Assembly (NCBI RefSeq): GCF_026745355.1
Contig: NC_079203.1
Span: forward strand, 43,764,077-43,828,076
DNA from: Beta vulgaris subsp. vulgaris
Lineage: Eukaryota > Streptophyta > Magnoliopsida > Caryophyllales > Amaranthaceae
Reading direction: 5' to 3'
Length of the DNA stretch: 64,000 bases
Position 1 is the stretch's first letter, and each line of letters opens with the position of its first letter. Both the position numbers and the translations under genes were made by a program. The notes beneath the pieces were generated by a model. The model was not told the origin of the DNA, made no database searches, and saw only the letters and a list, made by a program, of their open reading frames with translations. Positions 20,901-33,004 of the stretch are shown here, in pieces.

Positions 20901-23523
20901 ATGCATTAAGTAAACTCTATGCACAATTACAATGATCAATATCTCAAATCTCAATGTTGATGCTAGCTCATTCTGTATTGGCACACGAAAGTACAGGAAA
21001 TTTGATCCAAGGGTGTATGAACTATTGAAAAAATGTTATCATATTCTAGCATCCACGGGTGCTGCAACTTCAAATATTATGAGTTACTAGCATTAACAGG
21101 AACACTTACTCAATGACAGTATATTCCTCTATGAATCTAGGAGATCTGTACTCTGTACAACTTTACTCCTCATAGCCATTGATTTCAACCCTGATGTGGA
21201 GCCATTGCATTTCTGTACCATGTGAGCATGAAGGTGCGCTATATTAGGAAAAAAATCAAGCACGGATCAGAAGCAAAGACCCAAGATGGGAGTATTATTA
21301 GGCAATTAATATTTGAACTGGGTAGAATCGAAAAAAAAAAATGAATACAAACTGATTGATACTATCAATCAGCCAATTTCAAAAGTGTAATTTATTTTAC
21401 AGAATTATGGAACATAAGCTTAATTTCTGGAAAATCTTTTGTAGCATGCAGCATGCTTAAATTTTCCAATACAAGTTCTTTAAATCCTGGGCCTATTCCT
21501 GGCAATACAAGAATAACATAATTATATGCCATGATCCTCCTAAAATAATATTTTGGAGTTGGTAGATTGTGAGGAAAAACACATGAAGACAGATTTTAGC
21601 TCTGGACTAGACTATATTCAGGCATCTAAGAAGCCAAAAATTTATGTTTATTGATTTTTTTTTATATTTTTTTTACTTAATTTACAAAAGACAGTTATAA
21701 CTGTATAAAGAGAAGATTGAGCTAAAAATTATAGACAAATCCCTTCTGTTGAAGTGATTATAGTCTCGATTCTTCTGCCACTAGTTAAGGGCATTCGTGT
21801 CCACATTTGAGCCATGCATCTGATAGAAGACTTAAAAGCCACATAAGAAATTTTGTTCCCCAATGGATTAAGGTTCCACCCTCTATTTAATCACAGAAGC
21901 AAATAATTGGGGTAGTAGATTGTCAGCAAAAGAGCAGAAGACATACTTATCGGTTGATGCTCCATTGTAATAATTCTACCACCAGTCCACGGAACCATTT
22001 AAGATGCCAATCACCACGTTTTAGTTTAACAAGAGTCCTTGAAAGTTCATCGCCCTTCCTTCCTGCAGTGTGTTCAACCTCTAGGATACGCTTTGTAGTT
22101 TCCGTAATCAACCGTTGAATAACATAAACCAAAAAGTAAACCACAACAATTTAAGATGAGTTTAGAAGTAGATCTCACATAGTTCACTAGCAGTAGGACA
22201 ATCGGATTATCAATATTATCAAAGTCACAACTTGAAACCCACAACAAGAAAATCATCTAGATCAGTCCTGAGATATAGAGAACAGTAAACATAAACATTC
22301 GCTTTATCATGGATGACATTACATGCAACACATATAGTGAACATAACAACACAACGACGTAATCAACCCTTTCAGTTCACACTGTCCTTACTTAAACAGA
22401 TTATCTAGCAGGAACATTAAACATTAGGTACAAAAAAATAAAATATGTTAAACAGGGATGTTTATTTTTGAACAACAAATAAACCCTAAAAAGCTAATAC
22501 GGTTTTATAAAGGCAGTCCAAAACACTCTAGATTAAATACTCAAAAATCTAAAACTCAATAACTTCAAGAGGCATTTGAATGAACTCCGAAAGTAAAAAC
22601 AGATTCACCGCAATCATTTCTGATTGGATGAGTTGTGATGTCAAGAACAAGGTCGAGGAGTAGAATGTCTAAACTAATGGTTCTAGTTGTAAACATAATA
22701 AGCTTATAATAAAAATAGTGTATAACCCCTAGACAACCATACTAAGCATCATATGAGCTTCTAAAAATCTTCCCTATCTATAAAAAACAAACCAAATAAG
22801 ACACATTAACCATGCGGATAAGTAAAATGATAACCAAGGCAACCAGAATACTAACAACCATCGAAATCATAACTAAAAAAGCAACTAATCATGCACTTGA
22901 CGGCGAGGGACATGCCAAAGATTGGAATTTACTATGATTGCCTGTTGTTGTCCCCCATTATGACTGCACCTTATGATCACCAAGGATAACAAGGCTTTCC
23001 ACAAAGAGTCCAGAAACCTAATAATTCTCTTTTGGCATCCCGTCAATTCCAGCTCGCAAGGCCAGTTGAGACCTCACACCAATGCAGCTTCCAATTACCC
23101 ACCTTAACCGAAAAAAATTCCTTGTCACCAGAACAACCAACAGGCCTAAAATCAATCAACCTGCTATTCTGCTTGTTGATACGAATCGCTGGAATCCACA
23201 AATCCTTGATTCCATACTCCTTCATCACCCACAAATCAACATCGACAACATGACCATGAAAATTATAATTTATACACCACAAACAACCACCCAAGGAAGA
23301 TTATTTCGACAAAACATTCTAACATAGTAAAAAATATTATTTAAGACTCAACAAATAAAAAGAACTTGTGATTCACTAATTTGATCTAACACAAGTCATA
23401 ATCGTCATAATTTATTATATTTCATCAAAAGAAAAGAGGAAGATAGAGATGGGGAGAGAGAGATTCATAAAATTAAATTTACACAATTCCTACAATTATC
23501 AATTAAGCCTCACAAACTGCAAT
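20901..23523. repeat. D2 non-transposon core
   Basis: It is collinear with 2696-5224. It has an extra block of about 170 bp (22511-22680) absent from D1 and only one copy of the 109-bp unit. Minus-strand exon-like frames include 21947-22144 (ILEVEHTAGRKGDELSR) of unknown family and the F-box-associated-like remnant. Identity to D1 ends exactly at TCACAAACTGCAAT, where a LINE begins here and unrelated sequence begins in D1. Confidence 0.6.
23043..23309 (-). pseudogene. F-box-associated-domain-like remnant (D2)
   Basis: The minus strand encodes GGCLWCINYNF, DLWVMKEYGIKDLW and RPVGCSGDKEFF, as in D1 (4746-5012), with DLW where D1 has DSS. The D2 version is closer to the 'KESW' pattern common in the family. 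No F-box is present. Confidence 0.5.
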
Positions 23524-24387
23524 GGTGTTATGGAATAAAGCTGCCTTGTTGAAGCAGCTTTGGGCCTTATCTTTTAAGCAAGATAAGATGTGGGTTCGTT
23601 GGGTGCATGCATACTATGTTAAAAGAGGTAACATTGATACAATTACTGTTAGTAGTAACACCTCTTGGCTATTGAGAAAAATTGTGGTGTCTAGGGAGCT
23701 GTTGGTGAGAATTGGGGGTTGGGAGAATGTGAGCAACACTCAAGAGTTCAGTATTGAAAAAACCTACAAACTCCTGAAGAGTCTTTTGATAGAGTCAGCT
23801 GGAAAAGGCTCATTTGTAATAATAAAGCAAATCCTAAAAGTAAATTCATTCTATAGATGGCTTTACTAAATAGACTGGCTACTACAGACAGATTTAGCAA
23901 GTGGAAAAGGGATTGTAGCCTTATGTGTAAATTGTGTGATGTGAAAGAAGAAAGTGTGCAGCACTTATTTTTCAAGTGTGAGTATAGCATGACTATTTGG
24001 AAGGCAGTGCTGCAGTGCATTGATCTAGCTCCTATCAATACTACATCTGGTGAACTGAGAAGAGGTATCCAGAAGGCTAGGAGTAAGAGAAGCAAGGACA
24101 GGTTGTATGTGATGTTACTTACTGAGAGTTTATATGCCATTTGGATTCAGCGTAATACCAAGTGCTTTTGGGACACTATGCTAAGTCCCCATGCTATAGT
24201 CAAGGAGGTACTCTTTAAAGTAGCTTGTAATTGTAATGAGCTTGAAAGAACTAGGCTTCTGTTGATTTAGTTGGTTGTGAGTTGTGGATGGGTTTGGGGC
24301 AGTTTGTTGCTCTTCTCACCTTTAGGTTGTACCCCATTTGTTTTTCTTATCAATAACAACTTTGAATTGCCAAAAAAAGAAAAAAAA
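23524..24387 (+). mobile_element. LINE 3' end with poly(A)
   Basis: MVLWNKAALLKQLWALSFKQ followed by DKMWVRWVHAYYVKR is the linker after plant LINE reverse transcriptase. After a frameshift near 23860 the frame gives CKLCDVKEESVQHLFFKCEY, the zinc-binding C-terminal motif, ending near 24270. A 3' untranslated region ending ATTGCC and an A-rich run (24372-24387) follow. No TSD is evident because the left flank is D2 core and the right flank is copia LTR. Confidence 0.88.
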
Positions 24388-24544
24388 TACATCTGTAATT
24401 TGGAATTCCTTAAGAGCAATAAAACTATTCTCTCTATCTGCTTGCGGACGTAGCCAACACACCGTTGGTGAACCACGTAAATCTATGTGTTGTTTATTAC
24501 TTTTCTGCATTCAATATTTATTCTTTCTCACATCCATTATAACA
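24388..24544 (+). mobile_element. 3' remnant of the D-type copia LTR
   Basis: TACATCTGTAATTTGGAATT through CACATCCATTATAACA matches the last 155 bp of the LTRs at 1310-1464 and 17580-17736. Its position suggests that the D2 core and LINE lie between the 5' LTR (16282) and a truncated 3' LTR of one composite copia element. Confidence 0.8.
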
Positions 24545-24558
24545 AACATAAACAGTAC

Positions 24559-25905
24559 TGTTGTGCATATACATGTTATGTTTTGATGATGAAAATTAAT
24601 ATAATATGTTATAGTATGAAAGTATGTAACAGTTGCAACAGATGCATGAAGAAAGGAATTAATAAATGAAGACTTTGAAGAAAAGAAGAATCAAGATTGA
24701 AGTCAAGTTTATATGTTCCTTAGAATAGTTACTTTGGATTAAAATGTAATATGCTCAAACTTGGTGATATGCTATGTGCTAAATATCAAAATATAAAATT
24801 AGTATAATTATTATTTTCTTAGAGTTAAGAAAATAAATAATTGTATTAAAATAATATCTATATAAAAGGAAATTAGTTTTCGAAATAAGAATAAAAGAAT
24901 TTAGGAAAACGTGTTTTTAGAAAAAGAAATTTATAAAAGTGTTTATAAAAGAATTTGATAAAAACGAGTTTTTGAAAAAGATTTTAATAATTGTGTTTTA
25001 ATAAAAAGTGTTTTTAAATAAAAGATTTTTAAAACAGAATTTTACTAAAACGTGTTTTCAGATTTTCTAAAAAGATTTGGAAAATATTTTTTAGATAAAA
25101 ACAGATTTGAATTGAAAAGAAAATCTAATATGGAAAACTTATCTTTTTAAGTTTAAAGATAAAGATAGAAAAAGATATAGATAAAAACAGATTTTGAGTT
25201 GAAAAGAAAATCTGTTATGGAAAACATATCTTTTTGAGAATAAAGATAAAGATGGAAAAAGATAAAGTTTGATTTTCTAAAAGAGAATTAAATCCCTTGA
25301 ATTAAGGAATTGAAAAATATCCTTTGGAAGGATGGTCGTCCAAACCAAGTCCTATGAAAGGAAATCATAATTCACTTTTAGATCTCACGTTTTCAGGGAA
25401 AAAATCGAGTCTATTAAAAGCTGAAAACTATTTCCTACGGCACTGAGCATAGCACTGAGCGAGTCAGATTTAAGTTACTATTATACGATTGTAATTGTCC
25501 TCTACTTGCTTGACTAAGAAGCACATTATTGAGGATCGTTCTTTTTCTGTAACTTTACATTATAGAGAGTGCCAACACTTAAGAGTTAAGTGTTGGGAGT
25601 CATTTAGGGTTAGTAGTGAGGGGAATCTTATTGTATCAAGAGTTTGATATTTAGGGTTCAAAGAAATAAGAGTTTTTTTTCTTGTGGCGTAGATCTCAGA
25701 GGTGAGATTGAACCAGTTATATTCTGTGTTTGCGTATCAAATCTCACATCCTTTTAGTTTATTATTCGCAAAAACTCAAATCAGCGATTTACTAGTGTTT
25801 GGCACAGTGCCAGGCACTGAGCCATAAAAGGAATTTTGCGAAAATCGATTAGATTTCACCACTCAATTCAACCCTCCTTCTTGAGTGTCACCTTGTGTTC
25901 CAACA
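24559..25905 (+). mobile_element. Solo LTR, SIRE-like copia family
   Basis: It starts TGTTGTGCATATACATG and ends TTCCAACA, with exact 5-bp duplications AGTAC on each side (24554-24558 and 25906-25910). It matches the LTRs at 45424-46831 and 50566-51821 and the inverted partial LTR at 63003-64000. No internal region is present, so it arose by LTR-LTR recombination. It contains the family's AAAACGTGTTTT-type repeats and the GGCACAGTGCC palindrome (25801-25811). Confidence 0.95.
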
Positions 25906-26029
25906 AGTACGTTAAATGTGGACAATGTCAGACTTACATCAGATCATATTCCAAGAAGAGTACTGCTTTTAATTTAGAATAATGGTGATTACAGACATGA
26001 AACCAGCATTCCTTGGACTGCTCCTTCAA

Positions 26030-27288
26030 TTACAATAAACCAACGATGAATAATAATAACGAAAATGTGAGGCTTTCAATTGAAGAATAAAGATGAGAAT
26101 CACTATTTGCATGACTTGTCCTCCTGTGTGCGCCAACTGGTGGCAACCCGGGAGGAAAAGCAGTAGGAGGAAGGTCGGACGATAAATTAAAGAAAGGTAA
26201 AACAGAGTATATCATCTGGCAACTGGGCGCAATGAAAACGCAATATAACCGGCTATCATTTGCACAACGAAGCGTAAAATTGAAGAGTCCCAGTAAACAT
26301 TCCTTGCACTGCCCCTTACTTAGATCGGGACGACATTCCACTAAACAGTATATATTTTGATACCCAGCATATATAGCTTCTTCCGTGGCAAAGTAGCGCC
26401 GAGAATTTGCAGCTTCATCCATTACCCTTTTAAAGATCGGTCCAACTGTCCGATTGATCACACCTCTATCGAGGCCAAACCATGGCCCAGCAACCGCATA
26501 ACGAGGATCAAATTCTACCGTAGAAAAGATCATACGATTCGCATAGCGTAAGATGCATTCCTGTTTTACAAGGCAATGGTAAAATTAGACATTTTTTATT
26601 CATTTTGGTGTGAATGAGAGACTTGGCGTAATGATGTAAACGAGATTCGATCCCAAGTCTGGACCAAGACTATAAAAGTAATTTATGTATCTTCTAAATA
26701 TGAACCTGTTACATATACTACAAATACATAAGTAGATTCTAAACAAGCATTCGACAGACTTATGAACTTACTTATAGTGGTAAAAACAAGCATTTTCTTA
26801 AATTAATATCCTTTAGATTGTATATCCATGATTTTAAATTTGGAGGTACTTTGTCAAAAAAAACTCTTTTTTTGGTACATGATTAAATTATGCATAGAGC
26901 TTGGGAAATGATTGAGTAGTACCGCGAACAAAATTGTGGCTTCTTTGGAGGGGCAACGTTGTAACAGAGTCATTGTGCCATTCTCCACGCAACTGTGGCA
27001 GGTTTGTGCGGTAAAATCTTCGCGACAGTTGTACAGCGCATAAACCTTGTCGGCATCGGCGCCTTCAGTCAAGTTATTGAAAGTGTTGAAAGAAGATAGG
27101 GATATGAGATTAGAAAATACGTTCAATAAGTTTGAATTATAAGTACTATTTCGAGTATAGTTTCCCCTGGTATATTCACAATCCCAGCCATGTAAGGTCA
27201 AGGAAGATTGATTAGTTGGGAGACTGAAGAAGAAGAAAAAGGCGATATACAAAATGATTCCAAAGTAGTGGCAAGCTAATAAAGCCAT
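26030..27288 (-). CDS. DUF26 cysteine-rich repeat secretory protein, two exons
   Basis: Exon 1 is 27288-26923 and exon 2 is 26560-26030, separated by a 362-bp intron with GT (26922-26921) and AG (26562-26561) borders at phase 0, giving 298 residues. Residues 7-23 form a hydrophobic signal peptide. The first Gnk2-like domain has C-x8-C-x2-C at 88, 97 and 100 plus C112 and, across the splice, C124 (ECILRYAN). The second has the same spacing at 198, 207 and 210, then C221, C229 and C236. A Pro-rich linker and a hydrophobic tail (SLTFSLLLFIVGLL) suggest membrane or GPI anchoring; there is no kinase domain. Such proteins act in the apoplast or at the plasma membrane. The splice makes sense only because it rebuilds the domain, so I infer a real, possibly functional gene. 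Confidence 0.82.
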
Positions 27289-27501
27289 ATATGATGAATG
27301 ATGATTGTTTCAGAAGTCTTGCTATCTAGGGTTTGGTCTATCGACTTTATTATTATTTGGGATCATCTTCATTTCCATCCGACATCATCATATACGATTA
27401 GACGTATAGTCCATAGAAGTCTATCATATTTTAAATACAAGAAAAACGTTGTCCGCAAAATTACCTTGTATTTACTGTTGTACTCGAATACTATATATAT
27501 A
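27289..27501. other. Upstream region of the DUF26 gene
   Basis: This AT-rich region contains a minus-strand TATA-like GTATTTAAA near 27430, about 140 bp before the start codon. No other element can be supported. The MITE begins at its far end. Confidence 0.3.
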
Positions 27502-27768
27502 CTTTATATTTTTTTCGTTCTGTTTTAAATGAAACGTTTGTTTTTTCAGGCAACTCAACGCGCTTCTTTAATCATTAATATTTTTAGTTGTGCATACGTA
27601 AAAAATATTAAAAAAAAGTTATAATTTAATAGTATGCATTGAGACAAATCTAATAAGATCGCACTTGACTATGTTTTTCTTTATATAATTGCAACAAATT
27701 GAAGTCAAACTTGATCAATGAATAGTGTCATTTCACCAAATTTTTCATTTAAAATAGAACGGAAAAAG
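27502..27768. mobile_element. Stowaway-like MITE upstream of the DUF26 gene
   Basis: The left end CTTTATATTTTTTTCGTTCT and the right end on the minus strand CTTTTTCCGTTCTATTTTAA are imperfect inverted repeats sharing CGTTCTRTTTTAAATGAAA. TA flanks both ends (27500-27501 and 27769-27770). Its length of 267 bp and termini fit a Tc1/mariner MITE. Confidence 0.75.
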
Positions 27769-27805
27769 TATATAAATTTTAAATAACTGCCTTATCAATT
27801 TCAAC

Positions 27806-28489
27806 TAGGAATGGCAACGGGTCGGACTTGGACCGGATTATGTATAATCCGACTCCGACCCTACAAGAAGTCGGATTTTAAATCTGACTCCGACTCCGAT
27901 AATCCGAATCCGACCCGACTTTAAGTCCGAACATCCGACTCCGATCCGAATCTGACATCCGACTCCGATAATTCGAACATTCAACTTTTTTTTGCACTTT
28001 TAACTTATTAAAAAACTTGTATAATACAAAAAATGTAATCAGCACTAACCAGTAACTATCATATATTCATATGACAATAATTTAAGTTTAACTAAGCACA
28101 TAAAATCATATAGGCAAATACATGATTAAAAAGAAAGGTCCATAAAACATAAAGTTCTCAACTTCATCCAAATCAACCTAAAGTCCATACAACAATAACA
28201 ATCTACTTCCTATATATGGAAACTAATCAACTAATGCCATTAACTTTTCTTCAACTTTCCATGGAAACTAAACACCTTCATCCAAGTCTTCAACCCGCAA
28301 CTTTAGTCAACCATGGCCAATACAAACCTATACAATAAAATCATTGTAAGTGTCACTATAATTAAAATTAACTAAATACACAAAACATAAACATATAAAA
28401 TTCACCTTTTTCATTTTTCCATAACTTCTACATCTTCATCATCATAGATAGGTGCACATTCAACACTACCCTTGGTAACATCTAGAAAT
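27806..28489. mobile_element. Left half of a hAT-like repeat element
   Basis: It starts TAGGAATGGCAACGGGTCGG, matching the terminus of the element at 40603, followed by repeated CCGACTCCGA words (27850-27990). No right terminus is found before the LINE at 28490, so the element is truncated. The remainder is AT-rich with no gene. Confidence 0.6.
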
Positions 28490-29700
28490 CATAAATGGAA
28501 GATGTTGTGGGTATTTCCCTGGCAAGAAAGGGCTCAGGCAAGGTGACCCTGTGTCACCTTTACTTTTTATGATTTGTATGGACTATTTTTCCAGAATAAT
28601 GAAGATGATTGGTGATAATGCTGCTTTTAAGTATCATCCAAGATGCTCAGGGGTGAAACTTAATTACTTTTGCTTTGCTGATGATCTTATTTTATGTAGC
28701 AAAGGGGAATTTAGATCAGTTTACCTATTGCTGCAAGGTTTTAAACAGTTTTCATATGTTCCAAGATTAGAGGTAAATGAGCATAAATCAAAAGTGTATA
28801 CCTCTGGCATGCAAAATGATGAGGTACAAAGGATTTTTAATGCTTCTGGTTTCAAGCAAGGGAGGCTCCCTTTTAGATATATAGGGGTGCCTATTAGTTA
28901 CAAGAGAATGGAGGTGAATGTCTGTATGATTTTGGTGGAGAAGATGACAGCAAGAGTGAGATGTTGGAGTAGTAGAAATCTCTCACATCAAGGTAGAATG
29001 GTCTTTGTCAACTCAGTGCTACTTAGCATCCATGTGTATTGGTCCCAAGTGTTTATAATGCCTAAAAAGATCCTACATGAAATTCTGATGGTGTTATCTA
29101 TGGTCGGGAACTACTATAGTTGCAGAGGGGGGTATGTAGTTTGGCCTAAGGTGTGTCTCCCCAAATATGCAGGGGGACTGGGGTAAGAAATCTTATGATC
29201 TGGAACATAGATACCCTTGGCAGATATACTTGGGCCCTGGCAACTAAGAAAGATAACTTGTGGATAAAATGGGTTAGTGAGCTTTATGTGAAAAATGAAG
29301 ATTGGTGGGCTTACCAGCCAGCTCAAGGCTGCAATTGGTATTGGAAGAAGATATGTGAAGTAAAGGAGGCAATTAAAAGCAAGATGAATTTAAACATGTT
29401 GGTGAGCATGCATGAGTATTTTGTAAAGCAAGTCTATAATCTGATGACTAGTGAGTTTGAGAGAATTCACTGGGACAAGTTTGTGTGGAATAGACTTGTA
29501 ATTCCAAAACATAGATTCTTTCTATGGCTGTTGATGATGGGAAGATTACAGACTACAAAAAGACTATATGAAATGGGCATTGCTGCTGATGCATTGTGCT
29601 TGATTTGTGGAGTAATGGAGGAAAGTCAGAGCCACTTGATGTTTGAGTGTCAATATAGTAACGAAGTACTAAGGAAGGTCAAGCACTGGATTGGAATATA
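28490..29700 (+). pseudogene. LINE reverse transcriptase fragment
   Basis: It begins inside reverse transcriptase (KKGLRQGDPVSPLLFMICMD), includes FCFADDLILCSKGEF and FRYIGVPISYKRM, then after a frameshift near 29150 continues NLWIKWVSELYVKNEDWW and WNRLVIPKHRFFLWLL... CLICGVMEESQSHLMFECQY. Both ends are missing: the start abuts the hAT-like repeat and the end abuts a Ty3/gypsy element at about 29700. Confidence 0.88.
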
Positions 29701-29702
29701 GA

Positions 29703-30800
29703 ATAATATCGTTTGAGATGTGTAGCATTCCAGCTATGTGGCACGGAGCTTAATTCCGTCACGTCGGATCAATTGGTAGGCTCCTTTGCCTACTACTTTA
29801 TTAATTTGGTATGACCCCTCCCACTTAGGTCCTAACTTGCCAGCGTTAACTTCTTGTGTCTTTTGGAACACTTTCCTTAGGACCCAATCACCTTCAACAA
29901 AGGATTTGACTTGAATATTTTTGTTAAAACTTCTTGCGACTATTTGCTGCTGAGCCGCCATACGCACTAATGCGGCGTCGCACAACTCCTCAATGGGATC
30001 CAAGTCGTTGACAAGCTCGTTGCAATTTTGTTCCTCCGTCATTAAGCCATATTTCGCGGTCGCGACGTTCACCTCAGATGGTAGGACAGCTTCACACCCA
30101 TAAACTCATGAGAATGGCGTTTGTCCTGTCGCAGTGCGCGGTGTCGTGCGATTAGCCCACAAGATGGAAGGCAGTGCCTCTGCCCATTTACCCTTTTTGG
30201 TTGTAAGTCGTTTCTTCAAAGTATCAATGACCGCCTTATTGCTAGACTCGGCTTGTCCGTTGGCTTGCGGATACCTTGGCATTGATGTTAACAACGTTAT
30301 GTTCCATTCGTCACAAAAATGCTTTGTTTCATTGCTAATAAACTGCGACCTAGTGTCGCATATTATTTCGGATGGGACACCAAACCAACAAATTATGTTA
30401 GTATATATAAAAGAAATCACTTCCTTATCGCGTACCTGTTGAAAAGAACCTGCTTCTATCCACTTAGAAAAGTAGTCAGTTAGTGCCAACATAAAGAACT
30501 TTTGACCTGGGGCAGGATGTAATTTGCCAACTATGTCCATGTCCCATTTCATGAAAGGCCAATGTGTTAAAGAAGGATGTAAAATCTCACAGGGTCTTTG
30601 CGTCATACCTGCGTGTCGTTGACAGCTATCGCACTTGGCGACATACCTTATTGCGTCTTTCTTCATTGTGGGCCAACAGTACCCCACACGCAACGCTCTA
30701 TTGGACAAGCTACGCCCTCCTGAATGATTTCCATGTGTTCCTTCATGTAGGTCTTCTAAGACTTGACCCCACTAATCTTTTTCAAGACAACGCAAGTAGG
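29703..30800 (-). pseudogene. Gypsy integrase
   Basis: The zinc-binding part reads HEGTHGNHSGG... CDSCQRH. The catalytic core has the D,D-35-E residues in WDMDIVG, ICDTRSQF and NGQAESSNKA, followed by KWAEALPSILWANRTTPRT. A stop after TGQTPFS (30106) precedes YGCEAVLPSEVNV, and the C-terminal part reads FVEGDWVLRKVF, KLGPKWEGSYQI and, after a frameshift near 29740, WNATHLKRYY. Its activity would insert element DNA into chromosomes. Confidence 0.9.
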
Positions 30801-32053
30801 GCCCTACGGCAGATTTTTTGAACAGTACTCCTTGAATGATCACATATCGTGACGCTTTGAACCGAATTCTGCGCGCCTCTGCCTTATCTGCTGGAAGTAC
30901 ATCGTTAGTAAGATAGTCGTAAAATGGTTTTGTCCAACTGACACTTACCTCCTCAACGTCGGGGTCGTTCATTGCTGCAATGCTGCTCCCATCGCCAGCG
31001 ACATCTTGGTCGTCCGGCGGACATTCAGCCGTTGACGCGGCAATTTCTCCATTATTTATAGCAACTGTAGGGTTTGCTAGGTGGACTATAGGAACGAAAG
31101 TGAATGAAATGTCCCTTAAGGAGAATCCAAGGTTGGCCAATGCATCTGCCTGCGCATTCTGGTCTCTTGGTACCTGCAAAATGTCAAACGGGTTAAATAC
31201 TTTACTCTTACGCTGAGCTATCTCTAAGTACATAGCCATTTTGGAATCTTTTGCCGCGAATTCTCCTTTGACTTGGCTGACTATCAACAATGAATCGCTG
31301 AGACTTTTAAACGCTTTACTCCATGTCTTCTGCTAACGTCAGTCCTGCTATAAGTGCTCCGTACTCGGCTTCATTGTTCGTCGCTCTAAACTCGCAGCAA
31401 ATGGCTCGTACTACCTTGCCCCCTTGTGGCGACTTTAGCACAACACCGAGACCTGCGCCACGAAAATTAGAAGATCCGTCAACAAATAATACCCAAGGTT
31501 CGTGGTCTACATGGTTAATTTGTGCGACTTCATCATTTGCGAGCTTCTCTAGCTCTGGGCTAAAGTCTGCCACAAAATCTGCCAATGCTTGCGACTTATT
31601 GATTGTTCTGGGACGAAACTGTATGTCGTACCCACTGAGCGTTATTCCCCACTTACTCATGTATCCTGTCAATTCGGGACGTCGCAAGACAGATTTGACA
31701 GGATAGTTCTGGGACGAAACGGTATGTGTCTCAAAATAGTGCCTAAGTTTTTTAACAGCAACTACTATAGCTAAAATGAGTTTTTCCAGTGAGGAATACC
31801 TGGTCTCTACGTCTAGCAGAGACTTACTGACGTAATAGATTGGGAGCTGCTGACTTTCTGCTTCTCGCGTCTGGACAGCACTGACGGACACACTGCTCAC
31901 AACGAGATAAAGCTGCAACGTCTCTCCGTCGCTAGGCTTTGACAGCAGTGGTGGTGACGCTAGGTATTTTTTGAGTTCTTGTAGCGCGTCTTCATGCTGC
32001 TGCGACCAATCGAAGCCTTTATTCTTCCTCAGGACGTCATATAATTTCTGCAC
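30772..32053 (-). pseudogene. Gypsy RNase H plus second (archaeal-like) RNase H
   Basis: The first RNase H region (KGFDWSQQHEDALQELKKYL, then LPIYYVSKSLLDVETRYSSL and EKLILAIVVAVKKLRHYF) is the usual gypsy domain. It is followed by WVLFVDGSSNFRGAGLGVVL... TNNEAEYGALIAGL, a second type I RNase H with the D-E-D pattern characteristic of Tat-lineage elements. The frame breaks at about 31316-31290 and continues through DILQVPRDQNAQADALANLG. Confidence 0.88.
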
Positions 32054-32074
32054 CTCTTTGACGTTTCTTGGAGA

Positions 32075-32830
32075 TTAGATATTAATAAGGGCCTTTATTT
32101 GATCCGGGCTAGCTTCGATCCCTCGTTGTGTAACGACATGCCCTAGGAACTTTCTTGTAGACACTCCAAATGTACACTTAGTAGGATTTAATTTCATGCC
32201 ATACCTTCGCAGGACGTCGAAAGCTTCCATCAAATGTTGGACGTGATCACTTGCTTGTTTGGATTTGACGAGCATATCGTCTACATGGTCGCCCAGTTGG
32301 TCTTTGAACATCTGGTTGACCAATCGTTGGTAGGTGGCACCTGCATTTTTCAAACTAAAAGGCATAACCTTATAACAATATATACCTTTATCGGTGACGA
32401 ACGTTGTCTTCTCCTGATCGTCCGGATGCATCAATATTTGATTGTATCCTGAATATGCGTCCATGAATGTCAAGAGCTCATGGCCTGCTGTCGCGTCAAC
32501 CATCGCATCAATATGAGGGAGAAGGAATGGATCTTTGGGACACGCTTTGTTCAAGTCTGTGAAGTCTATGTAGACTCTCCACTTCCCGTTCTTCTTGCTC
32601 ACGACCACGACGTTGGCTAGCCAATCTAGGTATTTTACTTCACGAATTTTTCCAGTGTCGATCAGCTTTTGGACTTCGTCATTGATGTTCCTCTCAGGCG
32701 CGAATTTGCGTCTTTTTTGCTTTACTGGCTTGTAATCAGGATCGACGATGAGTTTATGCGTTATGACGTCGGGACAGATTCCTGGCTTGTAATCTAGGTA
32801 TTCTTCTTGCTCGTATTTCTTGCGTCAATG
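32075..32830 (-). pseudogene. Gypsy reverse transcriptase
   Basis: It is open from about 32830 (DYKPGICPDVITHKL) through VVVVSKKNGKWRVYIDFTDL, LLTFMDAYSGYNQILM and YCYKVMPFSLKNAGATYQRL to FLGHVVTQRGI. The catalytic box is HVDDMLVKS rather than YVDDMLVKS, and about four residues expected just before it (after MFKDQLG) are missing. It ends in a stop after ALINI. Confidence 0.9.
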
Positions 32831-33004
32831 ACGCTCCAATTCGAACGACACGATCGGGGATGGACGGATCGAGCGTCACTTCATCCACATCCTTCTCATT
32901 GGGAGCGTCGGGCGCTGATTCATCCTTTAATTGCTAGATGGCTGCCTTTGAAGATTTGAGCGAGGAGCTATAACATTCTCTTGCGGACTTCTGCTCGCCC
33001 TTTA

